This document shows positions 1-6,964 of a DNA stretch of 51,717 nucleotides, in pieces. Within the stretch, counting starts at the first letter, position 1. The number at the start of each line of letters is the position of its first letter. The position numbers and the translations under genes were made by a program. The DNA is from an uncultured Bacteroidales bacterium (GTDB lineage Bacteria; Bacteroidota; Bacteroidia; Bacteroidales; FEN-979): NCBI GenBank assembly GCA_903959905.1, contig CAJBYO010000043.1, positions 1 through 51,717 on the forward strand, in the 5' to 3' direction. The notes under the pieces were generated by a model. It did not search any database. It saw only the letters and a program-made list of their open reading frames with translations, and was not told where the DNA came from.

Positions 1-1
1 C

Positions 2-97
2 CCGATCATGATCCAGATCATTAAAAGCGCCTCCTCCGTGGCCGCGAATTACCGGGCTGCCACCAGGGCACGTTCGGATAATGAAAGACAGGATTGA
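2..97 (+). pseudogene. 3' fragment of a four-helix-bundle (S23/IVP-like) protein gene
   Basis: The frame runs in from the left edge and stops at 95-97. It encodes a segment with IIKSASSVAANYRAATRARS, which matches the conserved helix of the Bacteroidota four-helix-bundle proteins related to the 23S rRNA intervening-sequence protein. In that family the protein normally continues for several dozen residues after the RARS stretch. Here it ends six residues later and GGTAAAA repeats begin, so the 3' end looks truncated or replaced. The 5' part lies outside the window, so I cannot say whether the rest is intact. Confidence 0.45.
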
Positions 98-100
98 AAG

Positions 101-227
101 TGGTAAAACGGTAAAGGAGAATTGGCAAAACGGTAAAATTGTAAAACGGTAAAATTGAAAAACCCGGCATAGTTCCTGGTTTTTACCGTTTTACTGTTTT
201 GCCATTTTGCCAACTGCCAAGTGCCAA
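101..227. repeat. GGTAAAA-word inverted repeat
   Basis: The left arm (about 101-165) is an imperfect array of the word GGTAAAAC/GGTAAAAT with GGCAAAAC variants. The right arm (about 177-222) carries the same words inverted (TTTTACC, GTTTTGCC), so the region can fold into an imperfect hairpin. It sits between a truncated gene end and the stop of the minus-strand gene at 238. The same 8-bp word recurs at 2941-2980 on the other side of that gene. Confidence 0.6.
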
Positions 228-237
228 ATGCTGTCAA

Positions 238-2868
238 CTATAACTTTCCTCCTAATACCGCGGTTTTTCGTACTCGTTTCACGGTTCCATCTGGCCTGAT
301 CATCTCAATCATTAAAATATAAAATCCCAGCGGAGCTTTTCGTTGCTGGATGGTCATCCCGTCCCAGGTGAAAACACTTTCACTGCCTGTTAAAACATTG
401 TTGGCCAGTTGCCTGACGGCCCGCCCTTTTGAGTCGTAAACTACGATACTTACCGTATAATCGGGTTCGGGTTCACGGATTATGACGGTCAAAAGGTCAT
501 CGTAGCCATCATTGTCGGGGGAGAAAACCTCCGGCTGAAGGGTAATCTCCAGGCCCGATTGTTCCAACAGGACCCGGTGCGAATTCTGGTACCCGGGTGT
601 TGCAAACCCTGCCGTTTCAGCGGCCGAATGCCAGTTGCCCGGTTCCTCCGAAGGCAGGTCGGGACTGGTGCGCTCCAGTGAAACCCCTTCCCGGGAGGCC
701 AGCAGCGGATAATGCATCTCACTGGAATACCGCATCCGGTCGATGATCGCCAGGTTGTCTTTCCTGGCAATGGTTACCGTACCCGTATCATCTCCGAATA
801 CAGGAAACCCGGGCATCAGGGTAACGGAACCGGGTTCGGTGGCCCGGTACCTGGCAGAAATGTCATCCGGATCAGTTGTTAAAGCAGCATAATCACCCGG
901 AAATAACAGGTATCCATCCGCAAATACAGGCGAACTGCCGGGAAGCAACCCGGCGGCTGTATCGCGGTTTGATAATACAATTGATTGGAGGTCAACTATC
1001 TTTCCCGACCGGTTGTACAATTCCACGAACCGGGCTCCCCCGCTGGCCGGGTTGGATAAAATCTCGTTGATGACGATGTCGTGCAAACCGGCTGAATCAG
1101 GGATGGCAAACCGGATGGCACGTGTGGTGTCACACGGGTTGCCTGCACAGTCTGTTATATCCCCCGGTGTTTTTAACTGGTATCCGGTTCCTTTTTCAAA
1201 CTTCCGGTCAAAGGAGAGTTCAACAGCATTGAATTCAGGCCCGATGGGTTTTACCATGACCGGGAATAGTTCCCCGTCCGGGTAAATCACCTCCCAGTTT
1301 GCGGCATTCTGCACAGAAACACTGTCAAGCGATTCGGAAAATGTGATTTTCAACCTGGAAGAATCCACTATCACAGCCCTGAGACCATAAGGCGCATCCT
1401 CATCGGGATTACTTTCCTTCACGGAATTTACCCTTCCGGGTGTACCGCCCATGGTACTTTTGGAGGGTGACCAGTTCTCCAAGCAGCCACAGGGATTCGT
1501 CACATCCTTCATTTCCAGCGACCATCCTCCGTCACCCTTGAATGAACCCCTGTACCACTCCGGGTGGTATGCTACAGCGTGAATGACATGCTGATGGTTA
1601 TCTGTCAGAACCAGGGTTGTGCCTTCGTTTGACAACGAGGAGGAAGATGTGAAAATTATCGCGCACGCCGCAAAATGAAGGTAGGCAGAATCTCTGGCAA
1701 TCAGCAGGTAGCCCTCAGACGGAATGGTTACAGGCGGCAGCTCTTTATCTGAACTCCCGGAGCTGAACCTCCACCCCTTGAAGTTTACCGGGTATGGAGA
1801 ACGGTTGTACAATTCAACAAACTCACCGTCAGGCAGTTCAACCGGAGGGTCGGGATCGGCCATGATCTCATGGATGAGGATATCATATGCCCTGGGAACA
1901 TAATAACATATCCGCACAACGGTATCCGCAATTCTGTTGCCTGAAATATCAACAAGATTCGTAATCTGCAAAGAATCAATGGTGCCATCGGGCAAAGGGT
2001 CATGCAGGTACAGCGTCACAACTTCCGGCATGGAACTGTTCCTGACTGTTGAATCTGCAAACATGGCCTGATTAAAAAACCGGTAATTCCCGGTTATCTC
2101 ACATTCCGCCTCCGCCATTGGCTCCGTAAAGGTGAGTGTTACTTTTTTCCCTCCTGTCATCTCCGCAGAAAGGAGGCCGGGAGGAACGGTATCATGGATA
2201 ACCGGCCCGATATAAAAATCATCAAAATAGAATTTGGTGGCATTGCTTGACGTGTACCTGCAGTAAATGCCCGACCACTGCGACGAACCGAATGATTCGT
2301 CGGTAAACAGTCCGTCTGTAAAGTAGTTATAAGCTCCGGCAGTGTCAATTTTCACCTCCCACAGTGACGATTCATCCCTGGTTATTTTGAACCGCAGGGT
2401 ATTGGTTGAATGGCTTGTTCGATAGCTTCTAACCGCATACACCGGCAACAGTTCATCATAGGACTGCTTTATGATAAATATTGAATCACCGGCGCCGCCT
2501 GCCTGGATGAAATAGCCATTTAACGGCATCCTGAAGTCGGAGGTGTCAGCCATAAGATAGATCCTTGCATAGTTGTTCGATGAAGTATTGAAAGACAGTT
2601 TCATCCAGAAACTCCATTCGGTGCTTCCCGCATGAAGGTGTCGTGTTGCAAGAACTGAGGTGTCGCTCCCCGCAGAACGCAAATGCAGCTGGCCTGCGGA
2701 ATTTACTTCAAATTGCTGGAAATCTCCTGTCCATGGCGGGTTTTCTGAAAAATTCCCGTCGGAAAAACTATCCTTTACCTGGGAGAAGACAATGCAGGGA
2801 ATGCAAGCAATGAAGGCAATGCAAACAATGCAAGTAATGAAGGGAATGCGAGAATTTCGTGTTTTCAT
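238..2868 (-). CDS. Secreted lamin-tail-domain protein with FlgD-like C-terminal domain
   Basis: This 876-residue protein begins with a signal peptide (about 1-29, ending in FSQ). It continues with a jelly-roll/LamG-like region (about 30-220), an SbsA-type Ig-like domain (about 225-325), a lamin-tail domain (about 328-450, with IHEIMADP and FVELYNRS), a second Ig-like domain (about 490-590), a second lamin-tail domain (about 595-740, with VINEILSNP and FVELYNRS), and a C-terminal FlgD/T9SS-like beta-sandwich (about 775-876, with PEVFSPDNDGYDDLLTV). Lamin-tail domains are common in large cell-surface proteins of Bacteroidota, where their ligand is generally unknown. The C-terminal domain suggests T9SS export (inference). 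The hydrophobic core of the signal peptide is encoded by seven 9-bp tandem repeats. The gene stands alone on its strand, and no substrate can be assigned. Confidence 0.85.
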   Translation of the reverse strand: MKTRNSRIPFITCIVCIAFIACIPCIVFSQVKDSFSDGNFSENPPWTGDFQQFEVNSAGQLHLRSAGSDTSVLATRHLHAGSTEWSFWMKLSFNTSSNNYARIYLMADTSDFRMPLNGYFIQAGGAGDSIFIIKQSYDELLPVYAVRSYRTSHSTNTLRFKITRDESSLWEVKIDTAGAYNYFTDGLFTDESFGSSQWSGIYCRYTSSNATKFYFDDFYIGPVIHDTVPPGLLSAEMTGGKKVTLTFTEPMAEAECEITGNYRFFNQAMFADSTVRNSSMPEVVTLYLHDPLPDGTIDSLQITNLVDISGNRIADTVVRICYYVPRAYDILIHEIMADPDPPVELPDGEFVELYNRSPYPVNFKGWRFSSGSSDKELPPVTIPSEGYLLIARDSAYLHFAACAIIFTSSSSLSNEGTTLVLTDNHQHVIHAVAYHPEWYRGSFKGDGGWSLEMKDVTNPCGCLENWSPSKSTMGGTPGRVNSVKESNPDEDAPYGLRAVIVDSSRLKITFSESLDSVSVQNAANWEVIYPDGELFPVMVKPIGPEFNAVELSFDRKFEKGTGYQLKTPGDITDCAGNPCDTTRAIRFAIPDSAGLHDIVINEILSNPASGGARFVELYNRSGKIVDLQSIVLSNRDTAAGLLPGSSPVFADGYLLFPGDYAALTTDPDDISARYRATEPGSVTLMPGFPVFGDDTGTVTIARKDNLAIIDRMRYSSEMHYPLLASREGVSLERTSPDLPSEEPGNWHSAAETAGFATPGYQNSHRVLLEQSGLEITLQPEVFSPDNDGYDDLLTVIIREPEPDYTVSIVVYDSKGRAVRQLANNVLTGSESVFTWDGMTIQQRKAPLGFYILMIEMIRPDGTVKRVRKTAVLGGKL
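2791..2853 (-). repeat. Seven tandem 9-bp units inside a signal-peptide coding region
   Basis: Read on the plus strand, seven consecutive 9-bp units of the form AATGCAAGC / AATGAAGGC run without interruption from 2791 to 2853. On the coding strand they give three-residue periods (ITC, IVC, IAF, IAC, IPC, IVF), which form the hydrophobic core of the signal peptide of the lamin-tail protein. Unit gain or loss would change the core by three residues and keep the frame. Confidence 0.85.
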
Positions 2869-2940
2869 AAATCAAATTTTTCCTGCTTAATCCGAAAGAA
2901 CTAAAAAGGTGAATCAATTGTTAATAACATTAGCAAACCC

Positions 2941-2980
2941 CATTTTACCATTTTACCATTTTACCATTTCGCCATTTTTT
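2941..2980. repeat. Five tandem 8-bp CATTTTAC units upstream of asd
   Basis: Three exact CATTTTAC units are followed by two degenerate units (CATTTCGC, CATTTTTT). This is the inverse of the GGTAAAA word at 101-227, so related arrays lie on both sides of the lamin-tail gene. The array ends five bases before the proposed asd -7 element. Confidence 0.8.
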
Positions 2981-2984
2981 GATT

Positions 2985-2992
2985 TACCTTTG
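2985..2992 (+). promoter_or_regulatory. Bacteroidota -7 element for asd
   Basis: TACCTTTG matches TAnnTTTG, the -7 motif of the Bacteroidota primary sigma factor. It lies 16 bases before the ATG at 3009. No TTTG is seen 19-21 bp upstream, where the 8-bp repeat lies, so the -33 element is weak or unusual. Confidence 0.5.
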
Positions 2993-3008
2993 CCAAAAAT
3001 TTCCATCC

Positions 3009-3995
3009 ATGAATCTCGCAGTAGTCGGAGCCACAGGGCTCGTTGGCAGGGAAATCCTCAAAGTTCTTGAAGAACACAAGTTCTATCCTGAAATATTTAT
3101 CCCGGTCGCCTCTCCCCGGTCGGCAGGGTTACCGCTCACCTTTAATAACAAAACTTATTTCATACACACACACGAACAGGCTATTGCGGCAAAGCCTGAT
3201 ATTGCCATCTTTTCGGCAGGAGGCTCCACCTCAAAGGAATGGGCGCCAAAGTATGCTGCGGCAGGGATCACGGTGATCGACAACTCGTCGGCCTGGCGCA
3301 TGGATCCGGAAATACCGCTCATCGTACCCGAAATCAACGCATCCATCCTTACAAAAAACCATAAAATCATCGCCAACCCGAATTGTTCCACCATTCAGCT
3401 GGTATTGGTCCTCGCACCCCTCCATGCGAAATACACCATTAAAAGGATTGTGGCATCAACCTACCAGTCTGTAACCGGTACCGGGGCAAAAGCTGTAAAA
3501 CAGCTGGAAAATGAACGAAAGGGAATTTCAGGCGAAATGGCCTATCCATACCCGATTGACCTTAACCTTTTTCCGCACGGCGGCGACTTCCTTGAGAATG
3601 GATACACCACCGAAGAGATGAAACTGGTGAATGAAACCCACAAGATCCTTCATGACAATTCCATCAGGATCACCGCTACCATTGTCAGGGTTCCGGTCAT
3701 GGGCGGCCACTCTGAGGCAATCAACCTGGAATTTGAAAATGATTTTACAGTGGAAGAGGTGGTTCAACTGCTCGGCAGCACACCCGGTGTCACCGTCCGG
3801 GATGATATTAAAAATAATATTTACCCCATGCCGCTGTATGCCGCCGGCAAAGACGACGTTTTTGTCGGAAGGATCCGCCGTGATGAGTCCATGCCAAATT
3901 CCCTCAACCTCTTTATTGTGGCGGATAATCTCCGGAAAGGTGCAGCCACCAACGCAGTTCAGATTGCAGAATACCTGGCATTAAACAGGATTTAG
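3009..3995 (+). CDS. asd: Aspartate-semialdehyde dehydrogenase
   Basis: This enzyme reduces aspartyl phosphate to aspartate semialdehyde with NADPH, at the branch point to lysine/diaminopimelate, threonine and methionine. The 328-residue protein starts with the dinucleotide-binding loop GATGLVGREIL. It has the catalytic cysteine at about 126 in NPNCSTIQ and the active-site histidine at about 234 in GGHSEAINLEF. Length and motifs are normal for the family. An upstream in-frame ATG at 2979 would lie before the proposed -7 element (2985-2992) and would add ten residues ahead of the usual MNLAVVGATG start, so 3009 is chosen. The gene is a single unit; the FNR-type box of the next gene begins four bases after its stop. 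Confidence 0.95.
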   Translation: MNLAVVGATGLVGREILKVLEEHKFYPEIFIPVASPRSAGLPLTFNNKTYFIHTHEQAIAAKPDIAIFSAGGSTSKEWAPKYAAAGITVIDNSSAWRMDPEIPLIVPEINASILTKNHKIIANPNCSTIQLVLVLAPLHAKYTIKRIVASTYQSVTGTGAKAVKQLENERKGISGEMAYPYPIDLNLFPHGGDFLENGYTTEEMKLVNETHKILHDNSIRITATIVRVPVMGGHSEAINLEFENDFTVEEVVQLLGSTPGVTVRDDIKNNIYPMPLYAAGKDDVFVGRIRRDESMPNSLNLFIVADNLRKGAATNAVQIAEYLALNRI

Positions 3996-3998
3996 GTG

Positions 3999-4012
3999 TT
4001 GATATATCTCAA
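3999..4012 (+). promoter_or_regulatory. FNR-type box upstream of the crp/fnr-family gene
   Basis: TTGATATATCTCAA matches the FNR consensus TTGAT-N4-ATCAA at nine of ten defined bases. It starts 66 bp before the start of the regulator's -7 element, placing its centre near -70, a usual class I activator position. It lies four bases downstream of the asd stop. Autoregulation by the neighbouring Crp/Fnr protein is an inference. Confidence 0.6.
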
Positions 4013-4041
4013 CAACCCCATTGATAAAAAGGGTGTAAAAA

Positions 4042-4072
4042 TTTGTTTAATATCAATTTAACGCTATCTTTG
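4042..4072 (+). promoter_or_regulatory. TTTG-N19-TATCTTTG promoter of the crp/fnr-family gene
   Basis: TTTG at 4042-4045 is separated by 19 bp from TATCTTTG at 4065-4072, a full match to the Bacteroidota -33/-7 consensus. The predicted transcript starts near 4077. This rules out the in-frame ATG at 4043 and supports the ATG at 4112. Confidence 0.7.
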
Positions 4073-4111
4073 TCTGCTTTTCCAAAAACCCGGCCCGAGC
4101 AGCTATTCCTG

Positions 4112-4807
4112 ATGGTAAATAAATTGCAACATTCCTCCAATTGCGCTGACTGTAACTGCAAAGCCTCAATTTTTAAGGCTTTAAGTGCCTTTGAGCTTGA
4201 ACTCATCAACAGCAGCCGGTTCCAGGTAAGTTACAAGGCCGGTGAAATCATTTTTAAACAGGGTACGCCTTCACCATATTTTGTATGTGTAACCTCAGGA
4301 CTTGCTAAAATATATATTGAGGGTTACGGGAAAAACCTGATCCTTTCTCTGATCAAACCGGTTGATTACATTTTCGGACCTGGTATTTATGTCGATAACC
4401 GTCATTACTATTCCGCCGCTGCTGTTGAAGACTGTACAGCCTGCCTTGTTGATGTAAGCGTTTTTAAAAACCTGATCCGTGAAAATCCCGATTTTGCCGA
4501 AGAATTCATCAAAAGGGTGTCACTTCAGTCCATTTTCAACTTCGACCAGGTGATCAGCCTCACCCAAAAACAGATGCATGGGCGTATCGCCGATGTGATC
4601 TTTTACCTCTCCGATAAAATATACTGTCAGAATCCATTTGAAATGACCATCTCCCGGCAGGATCTCGCCGATTTGTCGGGGATGTCAAAAGAGAGTGCCA
4701 TCCGCATCCTGAAGGAATTCAAGGAAGAAGGAATCCTTACAATTGCCGGCAATATAATGGAGGTATTGAATCCGAAACAACTTCGCCAGATCAGCGAAAC
4801 CGGTTGA
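4112..4807 (+). CDS. Crp/Fnr-family transcriptional regulator with N-terminal cysteine cluster
   Basis: This 231-residue protein has an N-terminal cyclic-nucleotide-binding-like beta roll (about 20-130), a long dimer helix, and a winged helix-turn-helix near 170-215 (RQDLADLSGMSKESAIRILK). The recognition helix SKESAIRIL keeps the Glu and Arg that contact the GA of TGA half-sites in CRP and FNR. Cysteines at 11, 14 and 16 (CADCNC) sit ahead of the beta roll, and a CTAC pair lies in the sensor domain. This resembles the cysteine placement of oxygen-sensing FNR, although the spacing is not identical. The position at the head of a cytochrome island, with FNR-type boxes before itself and before both hexaheme genes, points to a redox or anaerobic regulator (inference). 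The ligand cannot be read from sequence; an HcpR- or DNR-like NO sensor is an alternative. Confidence 0.85.
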   Translation: MVNKLQHSSNCADCNCKASIFKALSAFELELINSSRFQVSYKAGEIIFKQGTPSPYFVCVTSGLAKIYIEGYGKNLILSLIKPVDYIFGPGIYVDNRHYYSAAAVEDCTACLVDVSVFKNLIRENPDFAEEFIKRVSLQSIFNFDQVISLTQKQMHGRIADVIFYLSDKIYCQNPFEMTISRQDLADLSGMSKESAIRILKEFKEEGILTIAGNIMEVLNPKQLRQISETG

Positions 4808-4899
4808 TAAAACTATAACAGAGAAATTAGGCTTTCTTCAATTTCCTTTCATCTTCTCTTAAATAAACCTTACGATACCTTTATCGTTCTGTACGCTGA

Positions 4900-4934
4900 A
4901 TGATATATATCAACATGTCATTGATATATGTCAG
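4900..4934 (+). promoter_or_regulatory. Tandem FNR-type boxes upstream of hexaheme gene 1
   Basis: Box 1 (4900-4913, ATGATATATATCAA) matches nine of ten consensus bases. Box 2 (4921-4934, TTGATATATGTCAG) matches eight. Their centres are 21 bp apart, two helical turns. A third AT-rich dyad, GTTATAATATTAAC, follows at 4934-4947. The same arrangement occurs exactly 1900 bp downstream before the second hexaheme gene. Confidence 0.65.
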
Positions 4935-4989
4935 TTATAATATTAACAAATGTCACCCGCAGGATAACAGCCTTCTTTATAAACTTATA

Positions 4990-5032
4990 TACTTTTGTTC
5001 CTCAAACAATTTGCACAAGTTGTCTGCTGCAT
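4990..5032 (+). promoter_or_regulatory. -7 element and conserved leader of hexaheme gene 1
   Basis: TACTTTTG at 4990-4997 fits TAnnTTTG. No TTTG occurs about 19 bp upstream, which suits an activator-dependent promoter. The leader 5001-5032 differs by one base from 6901-6932 before the paralogue. It can form a 7-bp RNA stem, ACAAUUU with AAGUUGU, closed by a GCAC loop (5007-5024). A start near 5002 excludes the in-frame ATG at 4900 as the initiation codon. Confidence 0.6.
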
Positions 5033-5064
5033 TAACGGAATTTATTAACAAAAAAAGTAAGAGT

Positions 5065-6348
5065 ATGAAAAGTTTACAAAAGTTGTTTTTTACTGCCGGA
5101 ATGATGATTACTGCCGGGTGTCTTATCCTTTCCTCCTGCACCAAAGACGGCCCCCAGGGTCCGGAAGGCGCACAGGGTCCCAAAGGCCAGGACGGCACAA
5201 ACGGCAAAGATGCCAATTCCTCCTGCCTTGTTTGCCACACCACGACAAATTTTGACACGAAACTGGCCGAGTACAAATTTTCAAAGCACTTCAAAGGAAC
5301 TACAAGTTCCCGTAACACCAAATTCTGCACACGTTGTCACACGCATGAAGGATTCCAGTGGGTTCTGGGAAGTGGCCTGTTCACACCTGCCAATGACATG
5401 CCGGCAGCCAACAGGATCAATTGTTCAACCTGTCACGCACACAGCGGATTTAACTTTGTTGACACCATCGCCGACATTTTATCAACAACATCACCCGTTT
5501 ACCTGAATTACAACAAAAATCTTACTGCCACCGATTTTGGCCAGATCAACAACCTCTGCGTTACCTGCCACCAGATTCGCGGCGCTACGGCACTGGTTTA
5601 TTCAGATACAACCCTCACTCCGGATGTTCTCAACAAATCGTTTGACCAGCTTCCTTACTTCCCGTTCGCCAATGCAAGCGACAACGATACCGTTCAGTAC
5701 CGTGTTGGCCGCAGTTTCTCCGTACATGATGGCAACCAGTCAAACCTCTTTGCTGGTATCAATGCCTATGAATACAAAGGAAAAACCTACACAAGGACCT
5801 GGAAACACTCTGAATTCTCCTGCACCGACTGTCACATGAACACCTACAATCCTGCCGATTCAACCGGTGGTCACACATTAAAGGTAAATGAAGCTGCATG
5901 TACAGCCTGCCACGGAAGTGATAAGATTTCCCCGATCCGCGCCCTCATTGATGCAAAACGCGTTGAACTTGCCGAACTCCTTACCGCAAGGAAAGTCTTC
6001 AAGAAAACCGTTAATGCTACGACCGGAGCTGTTTCTTACAGTGCACAGCCAACCCATGACTTCAATGGCAAACTTTACGGAACTGCAACCTCCAGTGAAC
6101 TCTATGCAACCAACGTTACAAACAATACCGTTAGTCCGACCACCGGACTGGTAGTATACGGTATCATGCTCAAATATGCCAAAGACTCTGATTTTGCCAA
6201 CAGAATCGGCCGTGTTTGGAAATACGGTGAAATGGGTGCTGCATACAACTATGCTTACATCAACAGCGAGCTGTCATTAGGCGTTCACAACCCAACCTAC
6301 GCTTTACAGGTTCTTCAGAACTCAATTGACTGGGTAACGGCTAACTAG
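5065..6348 (+). CDS. Hexaheme c-type cytochrome lipoprotein with collagen-like stalk (paralogue 1)
   Basis: This 427-residue lipoprotein has a lipobox ending LILSSC (Cys25), a collagen-like Gly-X-Y stretch (about 29-50: GPQGPEGAQGPKGQDG), and six heme motifs: CLVCH, CTRCH, CSTCH, CVTCH, CTDCH and CTACH. The C-terminus contains LGVHNPTYALQVLQNS. A GVHNP..A..LL..S type segment is found at the end of many multiheme enzymes and carriers, including the NrfA group, where its His is a heme ligand. No CXXCK catalytic heme motif is present. It is probably anchored in the outer membrane and carries electrons; whether it is a reductase is open. It is transcribed alone from an FNR-box promoter and closed by a strong terminator. 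It is paralogous to the gene at 6965. The start at 5065 follows from the lipobox and the promoter position. Confidence 0.85.
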   Translation: MKSLQKLFFTAGMMITAGCLILSSCTKDGPQGPEGAQGPKGQDGTNGKDANSSCLVCHTTTNFDTKLAEYKFSKHFKGTTSSRNTKFCTRCHTHEGFQWVLGSGLFTPANDMPAANRINCSTCHAHSGFNFVDTIADILSTTSPVYLNYNKNLTATDFGQINNLCVTCHQIRGATALVYSDTTLTPDVLNKSFDQLPYFPFANASDNDTVQYRVGRSFSVHDGNQSNLFAGINAYEYKGKTYTRTWKHSEFSCTDCHMNTYNPADSTGGHTLKVNEAACTACHGSDKISPIRALIDAKRVELAELLTARKVFKKTVNATTGAVSYSAQPTHDFNGKLYGTATSSELYATNVTNNTVSPTTGLVVYGIMLKYAKDSDFANRIGRVWKYGEMGAAYNYAYINSELSLGVHNPTYALQVLQNSIDWVTAN

Positions 6349-6376
6349 TCAGAACGGTTAATTATAAAACTCAAAA

Positions 6377-6410
6377 CCCCGGATGCAGTTTGCATCCGGG
6401 GTTTTTGTTT
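6377..6410 (+). terminator. Rho-independent terminator after hexaheme gene 1
   Basis: An 11-bp perfect stem, CCCCGGATGCA (6377-6387) with TGCATCCGGGG (6391-6401), closes a three-base loop and is followed by TTTTTGTTTT. It separates hexaheme gene 1 from hexaheme gene 2. Confidence 0.95.
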
Positions 6411-6799
6411 TACTGGGGTCCGTCTCCTCCAATGCTGATCATTCTCCACGCACACCTATTCTTATATATACACCATCGGCTTCAGAAACCTGCCCCCGTT
6501 TCATTCCCTTACCAACCCATCTTTATTATAATAACCACGGGGACAGCCCGTGGATCGACGCACGGGTGCAGCCCGTGGAAACCTCCTGATCCTCCCGGGA
6601 AGCTGCCCCCCCCTTACACTCAGCCTTAGCCGGAGTAGCAGATACAGAGTCCCTTCACCATTATTTTCCTGTTGACATGATGCTGTTATAATCAACATTT
6701 TTACCTGATAATAAAATCACAAATCATCGTTCTTTCCCTTCATTGTCTGACACAAAAATGTTTCAAAACTTCGTATAACCATCCATAAATAAGATTAGG
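6411..6799. other. Intergenic region without a recognisable gene
   Basis: Between the terminator and the FNR-type boxes I see no coding region with family signatures. The short open frames here overlap the terminator or the hairpins and show no codon structure. The only structure found is the pair of short hairpins at 6535-6577. Confidence 0.6.
6535..6577. repeat. Two tandem REP-like hairpins with a CACGGG stem
   Basis: CCACGGG (6535-6541), a GACAG loop and CCCGTGG (6547-6553) form one hairpin. CACGGG (6561-6566), a TGCAG loop and CCCGTG (6572-6577) form a second. The two share stem and loop pattern, like the short dispersed palindromes seen in many Bacteroidota and Planctomycetota genomes. 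No function is evident. Confidence 0.7.
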
Positions 6800-6834
6800 T
6801 TGAGATATATCAATGTAGAATTGACATATCTCAG
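6800..6834 (+). promoter_or_regulatory. Tandem FNR-type boxes upstream of hexaheme gene 2
   Basis: Box 1 (6800-6813, TTGAGATATATCAA) matches nine of ten consensus bases. Box 2 (6821-6834, TTGACATATCTCAG) is weaker. Centres are 21 bp apart, as before gene 1. A perfect 14-bp palindrome, GTTAATATATTAAC, follows at 6834-6847. Each box is exactly 1900 bp from its counterpart at 4900 and 4921. Confidence 0.65.
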
Positions 6835-6889
6835 TTAATATATTAACAAATCTCACCTACTTATTAACAGCGCATTGCATAAACTTAGA

Positions 6890-6932
6890 TATTTTTGTTC
6901 CTGAAACAATTTGCACAAGTTGTCTGCTGCAT
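6890..6932 (+). promoter_or_regulatory. -7 element and conserved leader of hexaheme gene 2
   Basis: TATTTTTG at 6890-6897 fits TAnnTTTG and is 69 bp from the start of the second box, the same distance as for gene 1. The leader 6901-6932 repeats the predicted ACAAUUU-GCAC-AAGUUGU hairpin. No clear -33 element is seen. Confidence 0.6.
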
Positions 6933-6964
6933 AAATCTTAAAAACTAACAAAAACTGCAAGAGT

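Noticed and set aside
4043..4111. Upstream in-frame start for the Crp/Fnr gene at 4043
   Set aside because: It lies within the -33 element of a full-consensus promoter, so it would not be on the transcript.
6383..6698. Short open frames between the two hexaheme genes
   Set aside because: They overlap the terminator and the CACGGG hairpins, lack a plausible initiation region and show no protein family features.
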